Counted from the first letter of the stretch, positions 10,310 through 19,935 are shown. The stretch is DNA of 64,000 nt from Aphanomyces cochlioides (GCA_019828595.1 JAHQRK010000003.1:1674001-1738000), one strand, 5' to 3'. Notes: a model not told the origin generated them from the sequence alone. Translations and numbers: made by a program.

Positions 10310-10720
10310 TGCAGAGCACACGCATAACTTGGTCGCCCAAGGGAAAACAGCGCCTCACAGACTTTGTTTTCTTAGGGCACAACACCACACGCAGAGCTTG
10401 AATGCGCCTGGGCAAAGCAGCCCGCCAGTGGTTTGTACAAGCCACAGTACAACGACACACATGTAGCTTCGATGCCAGAGACTGAAAACGCTCCACAGCA
10501 CAACGACACACATAGGGCTTGGACGCGCCAGGGACAGAGAACTTGCCAAACGCACGGCGAAAAGCACAGCCAAGCAACGACATAACGACACACACAATAC
10601 TTGGACGCACCAGGGACGGACAGCACACCAAAAGTCCAAGACACGGAACAACGACACTTGTACAGCTTGGACATGCCAGGGACAGACAAGGCAATAGACC
10701 AAACGCAGAGCCTACAAGTC
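10310..10720. repeat. Degenerate minisatellite, period roughly 55-75 bp
   Basis: About six diverged units share the core ACAACGACACACA followed by GCTTGGACGCGCCAGGGACA. Clear copies begin near 10379, 10447, 10498, 10575 and 10644. The long Cys/Val/Leu-rich frames here are by-products of the repeat and are not annotated as genes. Confidence 0.65.
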
Positions 10721-11329
10721 ACAACAACATGACACCAAGAACTGTGACAACGGGACGTACATATCATGAGAGGTGACTGGTGCTGGACGCCGCAAAATTT
10801 GAAGTGGCAATCGCTCACATGTCATTTTGGACTTCACCGTTGACAATGAAAATGGAAATCCAGAGAAGGAATCCTTATTTTGTCCAATCAATGAAGTGTC
10901 GGTTGGGAGTGTCGGTTCTTCATTATTATCCTTACATAAGGGTGTGGTCGACGAATATTTCGTTCATGTCTCCAGCATTTATTGCTTCTACGGATAATAT
11001 ATTTATTCGGATTCTTCAAAACTCTGGTCTGGGAGCGCCTGTCCATGTTTCCCACTTTCGCATTGTGTGCCTCAAATGGTTGAGTCGAGCAACGTTGTCC
11101 TCTGTGCTGCCGTCACTGCGATTGCTACCATCTGTGTTGGCGTTGCATCGCTCATCATCAGCTCGCCCTCAGAAAAATTCAACATCTTCACAATTACAGT
11201 CATTGATTTCGACGGAATGCTGGGCAATCCCAAGTACGAACGATGGTTTTTTTGAGGTGCGGTCAAACGAGTTTCGAGAAGTTGGTGGTTTGGTTACGGG
11301 ACAAGTCGCCTGAGGACTGCCAAGAATAT

Positions 11330-11838
11330 CAAGTCATTCATTCAAGAAGAAAGTCGCTGTTCTCCTCTTCTTCCTCGGTTCCGAGGGAGGCTACCGTGAG
11401 ACCGCTGCTGTCTTTGGTATGTCTAAATCTGTGGTCATTGGAGTCGTGAAACGATTTACAAAAAAACTCGCTCTCCATGCAAGCGAATGGATTCATCTCC
11501 CCCGCACACTGAACGACTGGCATGTGATTGAACGCGGTTTCAACTCGAAGCAGAAAATACCTGGTGTGGTCGGAGCAGTGGACGGCACATTAATTGACAT
11601 TCAGCGGCCGCGTGACTACGATGGATTCTAAAATAGAAATGGAGACCCCTCTCTGAATGTGCAAGCTGTCGTAGACTCTGAACTTGTCTTCTTGTCGGTG
11701 GACATACGACCAGGCTCATATTCTGACAAAAAAAATTGGAAGATGTCGACGTTTGGTCAGAAAGTACGTCGTGTTATTCCACCGGGTTGTTTCATTATTG
11801 GTGATGCTGGATATGCCCAAATGTGTGGTTTGAGCTGA
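11330..11838 (+). pseudogene. Remnant of a Harbinger-type DDE transposase
   Basis: The frame reads VAVLLFFLGSEGGYRETAAVFGMSKS, then WHVIERGF, then GVVGAVDGTLIDIQRP (first Asp), an in-frame TAA at 11629-11631, NRNGDPSLNVQAVVD, PGSYSDKKNW (second Asp) and FIIGDAGYAQM, and stops at 11838. The third catalytic region is missing and the 5' end is scrambled in another frame (11243-11449). It is not functional. Confidence 0.75.
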
Positions 11839-11858
11839 CATGGCATTTCCCAAATACA

Positions 11859-12638
11859 TCAAACCCTCTTTGACAGCATTGAAGCCTGGCTCCAAGGCAT
11901 TCGACTGACTATTCTCACGCTTAGAATACCATCTATTTGTCCATCAGCTGTAGCCTCATTCATATCGTCTGTCGCCATTAATGATTCTCTTTGATAGCCC
12001 AATTTTTCTCCCCAATACTCCATCATCAAATCATAATGCGCAGATTTGGGACGCAGATCACAGTTTCCAGTTGGCTGTGAGGCGGAAGGACGAGACAAAG
12101 ACCATTCAGTTTTAAGTTTTGCAAACTACACACGATGAGAATGATCAACACACAACAAATGCACCTTGTCTTGAACTTGTTTTGCTGTAAACTCACGCTT
12201 CATGTCTAAACTAAGCTCACTTGCAAGCAGAATTGTCGCCGCCCTTTTGTCGCAATTGTTCTTTGTATTGAAGCGTGCTGCAAACGTCTCCGAGTATCGG
12301 AGGGAAAAGAGTCGTGAAACACTCTCATCACACCAAAGGGATGGCCTATGGCCGATGCGCTTCTTGCCTGCAGGCTTCACCTGCGGGTCCCCGCCCAACT
12401 TGCTTGATTCATGACGAATTTCCTCTATGAACAGCTTAGATACGGCAAAGATTGAAGTATTACCCAACGGGAATGCCATTTCCATGCCACGAAGAGCCAT
12501 CGGAGTGGTCTCTGTTGTTCCAAGGTCGCCAAGTCCATTCTCCGCCATCGCAACTTGAGATTCCTTGGCTGACTTGAGCCACAACCAATCACAAGCAAAG
12601 GCATGGACGGGTCTTCTGGACAGAGATGGAGAATCCAT
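11859..12638 (-). pseudogene. Remnant of the Myb/SANT-like partner protein of the second Harbinger element
   Basis: The ORF 12638-12126 ends with a Myb/trihelix-like block (SLWCDESVSRLFSLRYSETF, then EFTAKQVQDKVHLLC). A second frame, 12098-11859, continues with YDLMMEYWGEKLGYQRESL, a motif that follows the domain in this family. The order and orientation match the intact protein in the first element. A frame break near 12100-12130 separates the halves. The first 100 or so residues of the ORF have no recognised domain. Confidence 0.6.
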
Positions 12639-13064
12639 GCTTTGAACGTGGTGTCCATGTCTTACTTTATGCGGATTTCGGATAATTTCGGCGAATCATA
12701 AAGCATTCACAGGACATGGACATGGACATGAACGTTCGTCGACCACACCCTAACCGGTACAGACGATTGTTGTCATACTACTGTGTCAGTCTCTTCCGAC
12801 CGGAAACTTTGAAATGAGCCAGAGATGAGCAAGGCTCGATCACTGTCGCTTCTCAGAGTGTTAGAACATGCAACAGTGATAATATATAGTGTGTGCGTGT
12901 ATTTTTTGTAGAGATGACAAGCTGAATCTCAAGCTTGACTCGATCAGTGTGTTCATGACGAAAATATGTCATAAATAAAATAGACCAATTTGGTCAATTT
13001 TTTTATGGCATAATTTGGCCAAAACTCCAGAAAATTGTGACAAAAACAAAAAAATCTTTGAGAA

Positions 13065-13158
13065 GGTGGCATCCAGACAGTCAAAATTGAAAATTATGGC
13101 ATATTTCGAATTATGGCATTTTTTGGCATTTTTATGCCATTTTTGGTGGCATCCAGAC
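13065..13158. repeat. Direct repeat of GGTGGCATCCAGAC bracketing TATGGCAT-rich DNA
   Basis: Exact 14-bp copies lie at 13065-13078 and 13145-13158, 80 bp apart. Between them are two ATTATGGCAT copies and a hairpin TGGCAT-ATGCCA. An inverse copy (GTCTGGATGCCAC) lies at 8423-8435. The outer flank, CCGCCCTAAA, looks like the end of a MITE (GGGCGGGTCTGGATGCC read from the minus strand), but no matching opposite end was found. Confidence 0.5.
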
Positions 13159-13310
13159 CCGCCCTAAATATGTGTAAAACAATAAATAATTCTTGGAATT
13201 CTACCTATGAATAAATTATTTCTTCATTACTGATAGATAAATATATTTTCGGAGTGTATACATAATAGTGGCGACGCGGCCGTTTGTTGCCTTCGAATTT
13301 TGAAGCTCAA

Positions 13311-13427
13311 ATGTTTTTGCATGAAATGTCGCTTATTTGGGGAATCGACGATGTGATCGCCACACTCAACGAACATCAAGACGAGCATGACGAGCTCATC
13401 GGAGATCTAAGCGACAATGAGCCATAA
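13311..13427 (+). CDS. Small ORF, 38 residues, possible transposase N-terminal scrap
   Basis: An ATG-initiated frame with an acidic, helical composition (GIDDVIATLNEHQDEHDELI) ending in TAA at 13425-13427. It resembles the acidic N-terminus of some transposases, but it is too short to assign and may be chance. Confidence 0.2.
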   Translation: MFLHEMSLIWGIDDVIATLNEHQDEHDELIGDLSDNEP

Positions 13428-13730
13428 CTCAGTGCGCGATTCATGCATGTAGACCAGGAATAATTCGAATAATTTATTCCATTGCATGTTGCTTGCAAAT
13501 AAATATATTCTTTCATTCGAGTAAATGGAATAATATTACTAGTAAGTAGTTGTTACTTACGAAACAAACACGAAACAAAAATCCGAAAAATCAGAGAAAG
13601 CACGAAACAATGAGTTTCGTTAATCGAAAAACCACAAATTTGTTAGTCTTGAAGTTTGTATATTTTCTAGAATAATAGAATATATATTTGATTTACCAAA
13701 CACTGCTATCCGGATGGATCTTCGCCAAAT

Positions 13731-14801
13731 ATGTGGCTAAGAAAAAAAACATTGGCCGCGCCGCAACAGGTATTTGCATCAGTCGTGCATATTAATGATG
13801 ATTTAGGCTTGAGCGTAAATGACATATCGTTTGCTGCATTGCCTCCACATCTGTCCAAGGCTTTGTTATCGCAAGGCGACTGGGGGTCTATTTTGCCTGG
13901 CTACTCGACAAACTACCTTGTAGCATTTCGCAGTGTCCTATCCTACTTGCTAGCATCAATCTCATTTCACTCAAAGTGGTTGGAAGCGAATTTGCACAAA
14001 GACCACCCCCTTTTTCTCTCTTTACTTTGGAATAGTGAAGTTCTATCGTTGGTGAGCTGTCATGTTCTTGCAGGTACAATGGAGAATCGGACGTCAAAGA
14101 TAGTGGCAACGGGAGTACCACCAAATGTCTATTTGCTTCATGAATTGGAGGCAGTGAAATTGACCATGAAAGAATTGCATGCTGACATTGTTTCTCGCCT
14201 GGACGACATTCCACGCAATATACAATGCGAAATTCAACGTCAAGTCCAAACTTCATCGCATGGTGTAGTGTCGGTGGCCCATTTGAACGAATCTCTACAA
14301 CAACTTGAACGTTCTCTGCTCAATGGCTTAGCGAGTATCACTCAGCCTGGATCAAGTGGCGATTCAATTGATAAACTAGCCAGCAACGAGCTTCACCCAA
14401 GTGTTGCAGAAATTGAAAAAGATTGGATAGCTACCTTTGGTAATGTTCGTTGTCCACCGGGAAAACTGTTCGACGTGTGGAACTTATGGTGGGACGGAAG
14501 CCAAAGCCACAAGATTCCTCCTCTTCGTACTTGCTTATCTCGTGACTTTGAAAGTCGATCAGACAAAGGTAATTTTGCCAAAGTCAAAGCTGTCATCGGG
14601 GCAGTCGTCTTTCATTCTAAACGATCAAACAGTGAAATCATTGCTCTGAACAAGGCTGACAGGGTGGTGTTGTTTCAGGAAGCTATATTGGCTCTGGGTC
14701 AATCATTTGCAGCATGTGGTGACTCGTCAAAGCTCCAGAAGCTCGCCGGGTCATCGTATCATACTGTCTACGATCTAATTGTCAAGAGTAAAAAGCAATA
14801 G
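13731..14801 (+). CDS. Ndc10/GCR1_C-like DNA-binding protein, probably Crypton-derived
   Basis: An intact 356-residue ORF from the ATG at 13731. The N-terminal half (WGSILPGYSTNYLVAFRSVL, HSKWLEANLHKDHPLFLSLL) has the style of the C-terminal Ndc10_II region seen in Crypton-type tyrosine recombinases of stramenopiles. It is followed by TGVPPNVYLLHELEAV and a coiled region. The C-terminal part (LFDVWNLWWDGSQSHKIPPL, with charged helices after it) resembles a GCR1_C domain. No recombinase catalytic R/H/R/Y block is visible, so it is either a 5'-truncated Crypton gene or a domesticated DNA-binding protein. Codon use and integrity suggest that coding was maintained. The family call rests on pattern memory, not a search. 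Confidence 0.5.
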   Translation: MWLRKKTLAAPQQVFASVVHINDDLGLSVNDISFAALPPHLSKALLSQGDWGSILPGYSTNYLVAFRSVLSYLLASISFHSKWLEANLHKDHPLFLSLLWNSEVLSLVSCHVLAGTMENRTSKIVATGVPPNVYLLHELEAVKLTMKELHADIVSRLDDIPRNIQCEIQRQVQTSSHGVVSVAHLNESLQQLERSLLNGLASITQPGSSGDSIDKLASNELHPSVAEIEKDWIATFGNVRCPPGKLFDVWNLWWDGSQSHKIPPLRTCLSRDFESRSDKGNFAKVKAVIGAVVFHSKRSNSEIIALNKADRVVLFQEAILALGQSFAACGDSSKLQKLAGSSYHTVYDLIVKSKKQ

Positions 14802-14975
14802 ATCCTTCTACATCGTGAGTTTGTTAGCATCAGACGAATCATGCCTTGTGTTGGCCACATAGCTCTGTCCAAGTCTGACATATCTACAAGTCAAATAAAT
14901 ATTTAGCCGTGACGTAACTACAATATACTTCCTACATTTTGAGCCCAACAATTTGTCATCTGAGGGCTGTGCTGT

Positions 14976-15405
14976 CTACTGAATTTGTGTTTGTGATGGG
15001 CTGAATGCATGGTGGATTACATGCATATTGTACAATCGAGCGTTGTGTACGTAAAGCCTGTCAACGACTGAATCGATATGTTGGAAGGCACAACATTTGG
15101 GCCGTAAGGACTGTACGATGTACTTGTGGAGACCGTCGTGGTGGTAGTGCAGTTCGTTGATTTGTTTGTCGGACGCAAGTGGAGCCCAGGGTGTGCTCAG
15201 GTCAATTGTACCTGGACAAGCTGTCGATGGTGGGCTCTGAACAAATCCAAGTTCCTGTGATTTGCCTAATCGTAACAATGAGATGAAAGTAGTAAAAGTT
15301 GAGCTGTCTTACTGTCATGCCAACTGTGATGTGCGCCCTCTTCTTGCTTGACCTCCTGCCTCTCGTGGTGTGCATCCTTGGGTTGGTGGCTGACTGATCT
15401 GACAT
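14976..15405 (-). CDS. Small two-exon protein of unknown function, 123 residues
   Basis: The ATG at 15403-15405 opens exon 1 (15405-15313). An intron 15312-15255 (GTAAGA..CACAG) joins in phase 0 to exon 2 (15254-14976), which ends with TAG. The N-terminus is basic (RGRRSSKKRAH); the rest (DLSTPWAPLASDKQINELHY, then HHDGLHKYIVQ) has no family I know. Support is the consensus donor, the frame-preserving join and ordinary amino-acid composition. Confidence 0.4.
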
Positions 15406-15813
15406 ACGTTCAAACAAAAACTCTCAAACAGTTGATATAAAATGTCTCAGAGGTTGTTTCGTGATTGTTTCGCAAACCACGGAATATACATAAATAGTAT
15501 TTTCCCCATGACTGGTTCAATCCACAACCTCCGTCTAAATCTTGTGACTCTTTAAAAATTGAACAAACCCCTACACACCCTAAATGTAACCCCTGCAACC
15601 CTGATCATTAAACCCTGCACCCCAAACCTAGCCCCGACATCGAACCCCTACACCCCTTCCATTTTGGACCACAATCCGACGACGTAAACATGGAGGACGT
15701 GTCGGCGCACATGCGCGGTGCCGATGGTGTTTCTCAACAAAAAGACCTGGTTCTACAATGTGGATGGAGTGACCACTGTGAATTGGATCATGCATTTCAT
15801 TTTAGGCTCAAAA
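15406..15813. other. Spacer with degenerate CCCTAA/CCCCTRCA repeats
   Basis: No gene. About 15565-15655 carries irregular runs of ACCCCTACA, CACCCTAAA and AAACCCTG type that resemble decayed telomere-like or minisatellite sequence. Confidence 0.4.
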
Positions 15814-17316
15814 TTACAGCGAGACGTCAGCATACGGCTGGATAATGTCGTCGGCATTGTCGTCGACCTTGGCAGTCTTGGGCGCTGGTTTCGCGAATGG
15901 AAGACTCGGCAAGTCCTTCTCGACGGGAGCAACCGACGTGTCTTTGAGCTTGGGCAGCGCGCGTGCCAACGTTTCGCTGAATTCGCGCGAATTGTCAAGC
16001 TGGAGGCTTGCAAACTGGAGAAACATGAGCTTGAGCACTTTGGCTTTCTCCTCGCGGAATTTGACCACTTCGCTCATGACGCGTTGGTGCACTTGGTCAA
16101 AGTCTCGCTTCGCTTCTGCGACGGCATGGGCAGCATTGGCGGGCGTGGACTGCTGGCCCAAGAAAGACGCTGAAAAGCTGTGGCGGGTCGTGTCGGAGGA
16201 TGTCTCGTTGGCGATTTTGGCGGCGGCAGCCAACTGCGCTTGGTAAGCGAAGCGACGGTCTTCCCGCGTCGCCAGCGCAGCTTGGACGCATGTGATCCAC
16301 CGCGCAAAGTCGTCGACGGCGTCGGCTAGTGCTGCCCACTCGGTGTCGAGGTGCTTGGCTCGATTGTCGACAACTTCCATGACGGATTGGAACCCGACAG
16401 TGTGCATCTCGGGAAGCGTCGACTCCAATTCTGCCAGCTCCGAAGTGGCTTCAATGACATCGCAGTAGGCTGCCGCCGTCGCGCGGTTGGCTTTGTAAGC
16501 GGCGAGGACTTTTTGCTGCAGCGTCTTGGCGCTGGCATCGAGATGAGCAACGTATGCTGCGATCTTGTCGAACTCGACGTCTTGGTCGGTCTTTGGCTTG
16601 GAGATATCGCGGCCGGTGGCTTTGGCGGCGAGCGACTGGACTTTGTCGTGCTCCGAGAACTTTTGAACGGCTTTGCCAAACCACGTAGAGAGCGCTTGCT
16701 TGGGATCTGGCACGACTTTGGCCTTGGCTTTGAGTGACGAGAGCTCGACAGCGGACGACTGGAGGAACTGCTCGAAGCACGGCGCCTTGGAGAGCACGTC
16801 ATGGGACGCCACGTTGGTCAAAAACTTTTGCAAGCCGATGCGCCGAGCGTCGAGGAATTCGCGCGAGTGGAGAAGACCGACGACTTTGCCAGGGAGTGGA
16901 GGAAGGATGCAACCTGGACATGTTTTGGCCAGTTGCGTCTGGAGCCACGCAAAGTCTGAATAACGGCGGTCGACTTCAGTGATGGATGGACCAAAGAGAC
17001 TGCAGCGGACGGGATAGACATGATGGCCGTTCACACCGTCGCCGACGCGTCCTGCATCTCCCACATAGATCATCGCTGTCAGAGAGTCAAGGGATAAAAG
17101 CTGAGTGACGGCATGACTGAGATCTTTCCTTTTGTTCGATGGGGGTTTCCTCGAAGGATTGGAGGATCTCGCAACCTTTCGTTTTCTTCCAAACAGCATA
17201 CCATGCCGTTGGCCTCCACCGCCGTGGCAGTGTGCGAGACGGTAGACACTTGACAGCGCAACACCGGGGTTTGAACTTGTCTCAGTCTTCTTGTTGAAAT
17301 AGCGCTGAAGATCCAC
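15814..17316 (-). CDS. PX-BAR sorting nexin (SNX1/2-like)
   Basis: The PX domain starts near the ATG at 17073 (MIYVGDAG) and shows the phosphoinositide-binding motifs RRYSDFAWLQTQLAK and PPLPGK, followed by RRIGLQKFL. After a linker (KQALSTWFGKAVQKF) comes a long helical BAR region with EFDKIAAYVAHLDASAKTL, ELESTLPEM and the terminal FREEKAKVLKLMFLQFASLQ. Such proteins tubulate endosomes in retromer-type sorting. The frame continues upstream to 17316, but that codon is GTG after an in-frame TAA. Possible starts are ATG 17073, an in-frame ATG near 17200, or an upstream exon joined at the GTATGC donor (about 17200) to the acceptor at about 17075. The gene therefore reads 15814-17073 securely and further with doubt. 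Confidence 0.8.
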   Translation of the reverse strand: MDLQRYFNKKTETSSNPGVALSSVYRLAHCHGGGGQRHGMLFGRKRKVARSSNPSRKPPSNKRKDLSHAVTQLLSLDSLTAMIYVGDAGRVGDGVNGHHVYPVRCSLFGPSITEVDRRYSDFAWLQTQLAKTCPGCILPPLPGKVVGLLHSREFLDARRIGLQKFLTNVASHDVLSKAPCFEQFLQSSAVELSSLKAKAKVVPDPKQALSTWFGKAVQKFSEHDKVQSLAAKATGRDISKPKTDQDVEFDKIAAYVAHLDASAKTLQQKVLAAYKANRATAAAYCDVIEATSELAELESTLPEMHTVGFQSVMEVVDNRAKHLDTEWAALADAVDDFARWITCVQAALATREDRRFAYQAQLAAAAKIANETSSDTTRHSFSASFLGQQSTPANAAHAVAEAKRDFDQVHQRVMSEVVKFREEKAKVLKLMFLQFASLQLDNSREFSETLARALPKLKDTSVAPVEKDLPSLPFAKPAPKTAKVDDNADDIIQPYADVSL

Positions 17317-17691
17317 CCATGTCGCTCTCGACGTTTAGAGCCGTAGTTCCTCTTGTCTTGTCGATAGGAAAAGCGCCACCCTTGAGAAAGATCGCAAAGA
17401 ACTCCATGTACGCGCTAGAATTTGGCCAAGAATGGTCGTGGTTGAGTCAAAAGATCGGGGGGTCGTGGACATACTGGAGATGGATACGCTTGAACGAGTC
17501 GACAGAGACGATGGGAAAATGCCGTCTAGACGTAGACAGGGAGCATGAGAACAAGGCTGAGGTACATTGCTAGGTCAGTAGAGCGTTGACTGTCTATCCG
17601 CGGCATTCTGTCGCTGCTGCATGTGTTGAAGTGTTGACGTCCATGTTCATAATTCGAAAGTGAATCGTCGCAAGAGGAGAATTTCGAACGC

Positions 17692-19935
17692 ATGAGCAGC
17701 GACGAGAGTGAGAGCAGCGAGTACGACAGCGATGTCTCGAGCGATGAAGAGAGCGACGGGAGTCAGGAGGCTTCGTCTGAGTCTGGTGAAAGCGTCGAGG
17801 AAGACGAAAGCGATGAGGACAATCAAAAGCCCGAGGAAGATCTTGCCAAAGCGAAAGCCATCGCAGACGATATGGCGGCGATATACCGCCTCTCCAATGA
17901 AATGGACAAGATTTGTCGCCGCCTTCAGTTCCGGTACAGTCTCAAGCAAGAAGAAGAGCCCGCGAAACCAGTGGATGAGCCGCAGAAAGCCGCCGCGCCG
18001 TCCAAGTCGGATGCAACGACCGACTCGGACGACCTTCCAGTCCCGACTGCGACATCTCAACATGAAAAGGCTGCTCCACCGACGCTGCCATTCCAAGATG
18101 CCCTCTCCAAGAGCATTGAGGACAAAACCAAGCCGAAACCTGTCCATGGAACGATCGCCATGGAATGCCGACTCCAGATGGAAGTCAAGGCTAGTCCCGA
18201 CTTCCATCTACTCGAGTACATGAAGCCACCACCTCGGAAATCCCTGCCGTCGCCATCAAGGTCCAGACGCTCCATTTCCAAGCCAAAAGACGACATGAAT
18301 GATGACCCAGCAGCATCTCCAAGCAAGACTTTACAAGGCCGCGAGCCTCCTTCCCATGTTGCAGCGACGACAGAAACCACTAAATCTGTCGCCCGCCGCA
18401 AGAGCTCGATCAAATCCATGAGCAATCTCCAGGTCGAGTCCACGAACGCTGTCTCCCCTGTGGCCAAACAGAGCTCGCAGCAAGGAATTCCATCTCCGCA
18501 ACGTCGAATGAGCTCCATGAAAGAAGCGCGCGGCGTCCGCCCAGAGCCAGTCGAGCCAGAACCCCCTGTAGTCATGAAGACCGCAGCGTTGACATCTCCA
18601 CCTCGACTACGTCGTCGCTCATCGACTAGAGGTAGCAACAACCCTGCAGCCAATGCACAAGTTGAGTCGTTGACGTCCAAAGATCAATCGATGTCGCCGC
18701 TCAATCCACGAGCGTCCGTCGCATCAGTCGCGCCACTGCCGCAATCCACCGAAAAGGTAGATCTTGTTGGTGACGACGACAAGGAAGAAGATGACGACAT
18801 GATGGATCATGGTGACGAAAACGTACCTCCTCCTCAGCAAGACATGAACGAAGACGATGACGAGGTCGATGATGATGGAGATGAAGCATTGCCTCCCCAG
18901 GAACAAGACGACGAATGCGTTCCATTTTCCATCGCCCAGCAGGAAGAATTGGATCTAGCTGCTGCTGAAGCCGGTGAAGATGAAGATGACTTTACTCAAT
19001 CGGACCATGGCGACGAAGCGCTTCCAGACCAAGACATGAGTCTCGCGAGTGATGCTGACAACACAGCAACGTCATTACCTGCAGACGAGACACCAAGTTC
19101 AGATGACCAGCGTGTGGAAACGCCGATTCCAACAGAAACACCGGTCGTGTCGACGGAAGATGAGAGCCAAGATGATGCTCCACGTCACGATGATGCGCCA
19201 ATGGCCACCACCTCAATCCTCCCTTCATCAAGCGAGCTTCCAGCAGCCGTGACTGCTTCCAGTGATCCATTGTCGCCGACTCAAGCTGCGAGAGCATCGG
19301 CGCGGATGTCCCTCGTGTCAGAAGCAAAGCGTCCGTCGATTGTAGATCCATCGAGAAAGTCATCGATGCCACCTCCCCTTGAAGAGACGACTCCAACACC
19401 GACGCTTCCAATCGACCGACGTGAACCAAGCAGCTCCATCCTGACGAGACAGTCGACGGTTGTCGCCTCGCCGGCTCTAGCCCATGGCATGGATAGCACT
19501 GCCGCTTCGACAGCTCCATCGGCGCGACTATCGGCTGCAGCGCCTCCATTGGAGCCTGTCATTAGTCCTGTAGCATCGACGGCACGATACGACACTCCCG
19601 TCGTCAAATCAAGCGCAGAGCAGAGTCCAGTGCCGTCAAGAAGAGAGTCGTTCCAGCGCGCGGCACGACGTGTGTCTTCAATTCCACAAGTCGCGGCGAC
19701 CGTCAACTTGCCAACGTCACCGATATCTCCACCGAATCGCCGCCAACCGAGCTTGTACGACAGCTTGGAGCGACCGACGACGATGGAGAATGCGTTCCAA
19801 GTCAAGTCGCCGCTCCTGAGTCCCTTGCGCTCTAGCGGCGACGCGACCTCCTTCAAGCCGAGCTTCAAGCAGCCGTCGATCGAGTACGAAGTGCACGCGA
19901 TGCACTATTTACTCTTTGGACCACCTTCGGCCTAA
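17692..19935 (+). CDS. Large acidic, Ser/Pro-rich, intrinsically disordered protein of unknown function
   Basis: A single exon of 747 residues from ATG 17692 to TAA 19933-19935. The first 60 residues are almost entirely Ser/Asp/Glu. A short ordered stretch follows (DDMAAIYRLSNEMDKICRRL, about residues 62-83). Then come Pro/Ser/Lys-rich segments with many RRxS or SPxxR phosphorylation-like sites, an Asp/Glu tract at about 360-410, and a C-terminus with repeated SP motifs (SPISPPNRRQPSLYDSLE). No enzyme domain, signal peptide or membrane segment. It could be a cytoskeletal or signalling scaffold, but I cannot assign it. The uninterrupted 2.2-kb frame and ATG context make the gene itself secure. 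Confidence 0.75.
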   Translation: MSSDESESSEYDSDVSSDEESDGSQEASSESGESVEEDESDEDNQKPEEDLAKAKAIADDMAAIYRLSNEMDKICRRLQFRYSLKQEEEPAKPVDEPQKAAAPSKSDATTDSDDLPVPTATSQHEKAAPPTLPFQDALSKSIEDKTKPKPVHGTIAMECRLQMEVKASPDFHLLEYMKPPPRKSLPSPSRSRRSISKPKDDMNDDPAASPSKTLQGREPPSHVAATTETTKSVARRKSSIKSMSNLQVESTNAVSPVAKQSSQQGIPSPQRRMSSMKEARGVRPEPVEPEPPVVMKTAALTSPPRLRRRSSTRGSNNPAANAQVESLTSKDQSMSPLNPRASVASVAPLPQSTEKVDLVGDDDKEEDDDMMDHGDENVPPPQQDMNEDDDEVDDDGDEALPPQEQDDECVPFSIAQQEELDLAAAEAGEDEDDFTQSDHGDEALPDQDMSLASDADNTATSLPADETPSSDDQRVETPIPTETPVVSTEDESQDDAPRHDDAPMATTSILPSSSELPAAVTASSDPLSPTQAARASARMSLVSEAKRPSIVDPSRKSSMPPPLEETTPTPTLPIDRREPSSSILTRQSTVVASPALAHGMDSTAASTAPSARLSAAAPPLEPVISPVASTARYDTPVVKSSAEQSPVPSRRESFQRAARRVSSIPQVAATVNLPTSPISPPNRRQPSLYDSLERPTTMENAFQVKSPLLSPLRSSGDATSFKPSFKQPSIEYEVHAMHYLLFGPPSA

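Larger units (their letters stand above)
10940..12750. mobile_element. Second PIF/Harbinger element, decayed, 1811 bp, TAA target-site duplication
   Basis: The left end GGGTGTGGTCGACGAA (10940-10955) is matched inverted at 12735-12750. The flanks are TAA (10937-10939) and TAA (12751-12753). After 16 bp the left end has about five extra bases (TATTT) and then resumes matching the right end (CGTTCATGTC). As in the first element there is a + strand DDE transposase remnant and a - strand Myb-like remnant. The TIR shares only GGGTGxG with the 2603-5110 element, so this is a different family. Confidence 0.85.
12754..13730. other. AT-rich spacer with short repeats
   Basis: No substantial gene. It contains the duplicated GGTGGCATCCAGAC and ATTATGGCAT motifs (listed separately) and a 38-codon ORF at 13311-13427. 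Confidence 0.5.

Noticed and set aside
10188..10818. Cys/Val/Leu-rich minus-strand ORFs of 115-168 codons
   Set aside because: They arise from the 55-75-bp repeat read in several frames; periodicity explains them better than coding.
17319..17573. 84-codon + strand ORF beginning at an ATG next to the sorting nexin
   Set aside because: It has no recognisable domain and overlaps the likely promoter or 5' exon area of the minus-strand PX-BAR gene.
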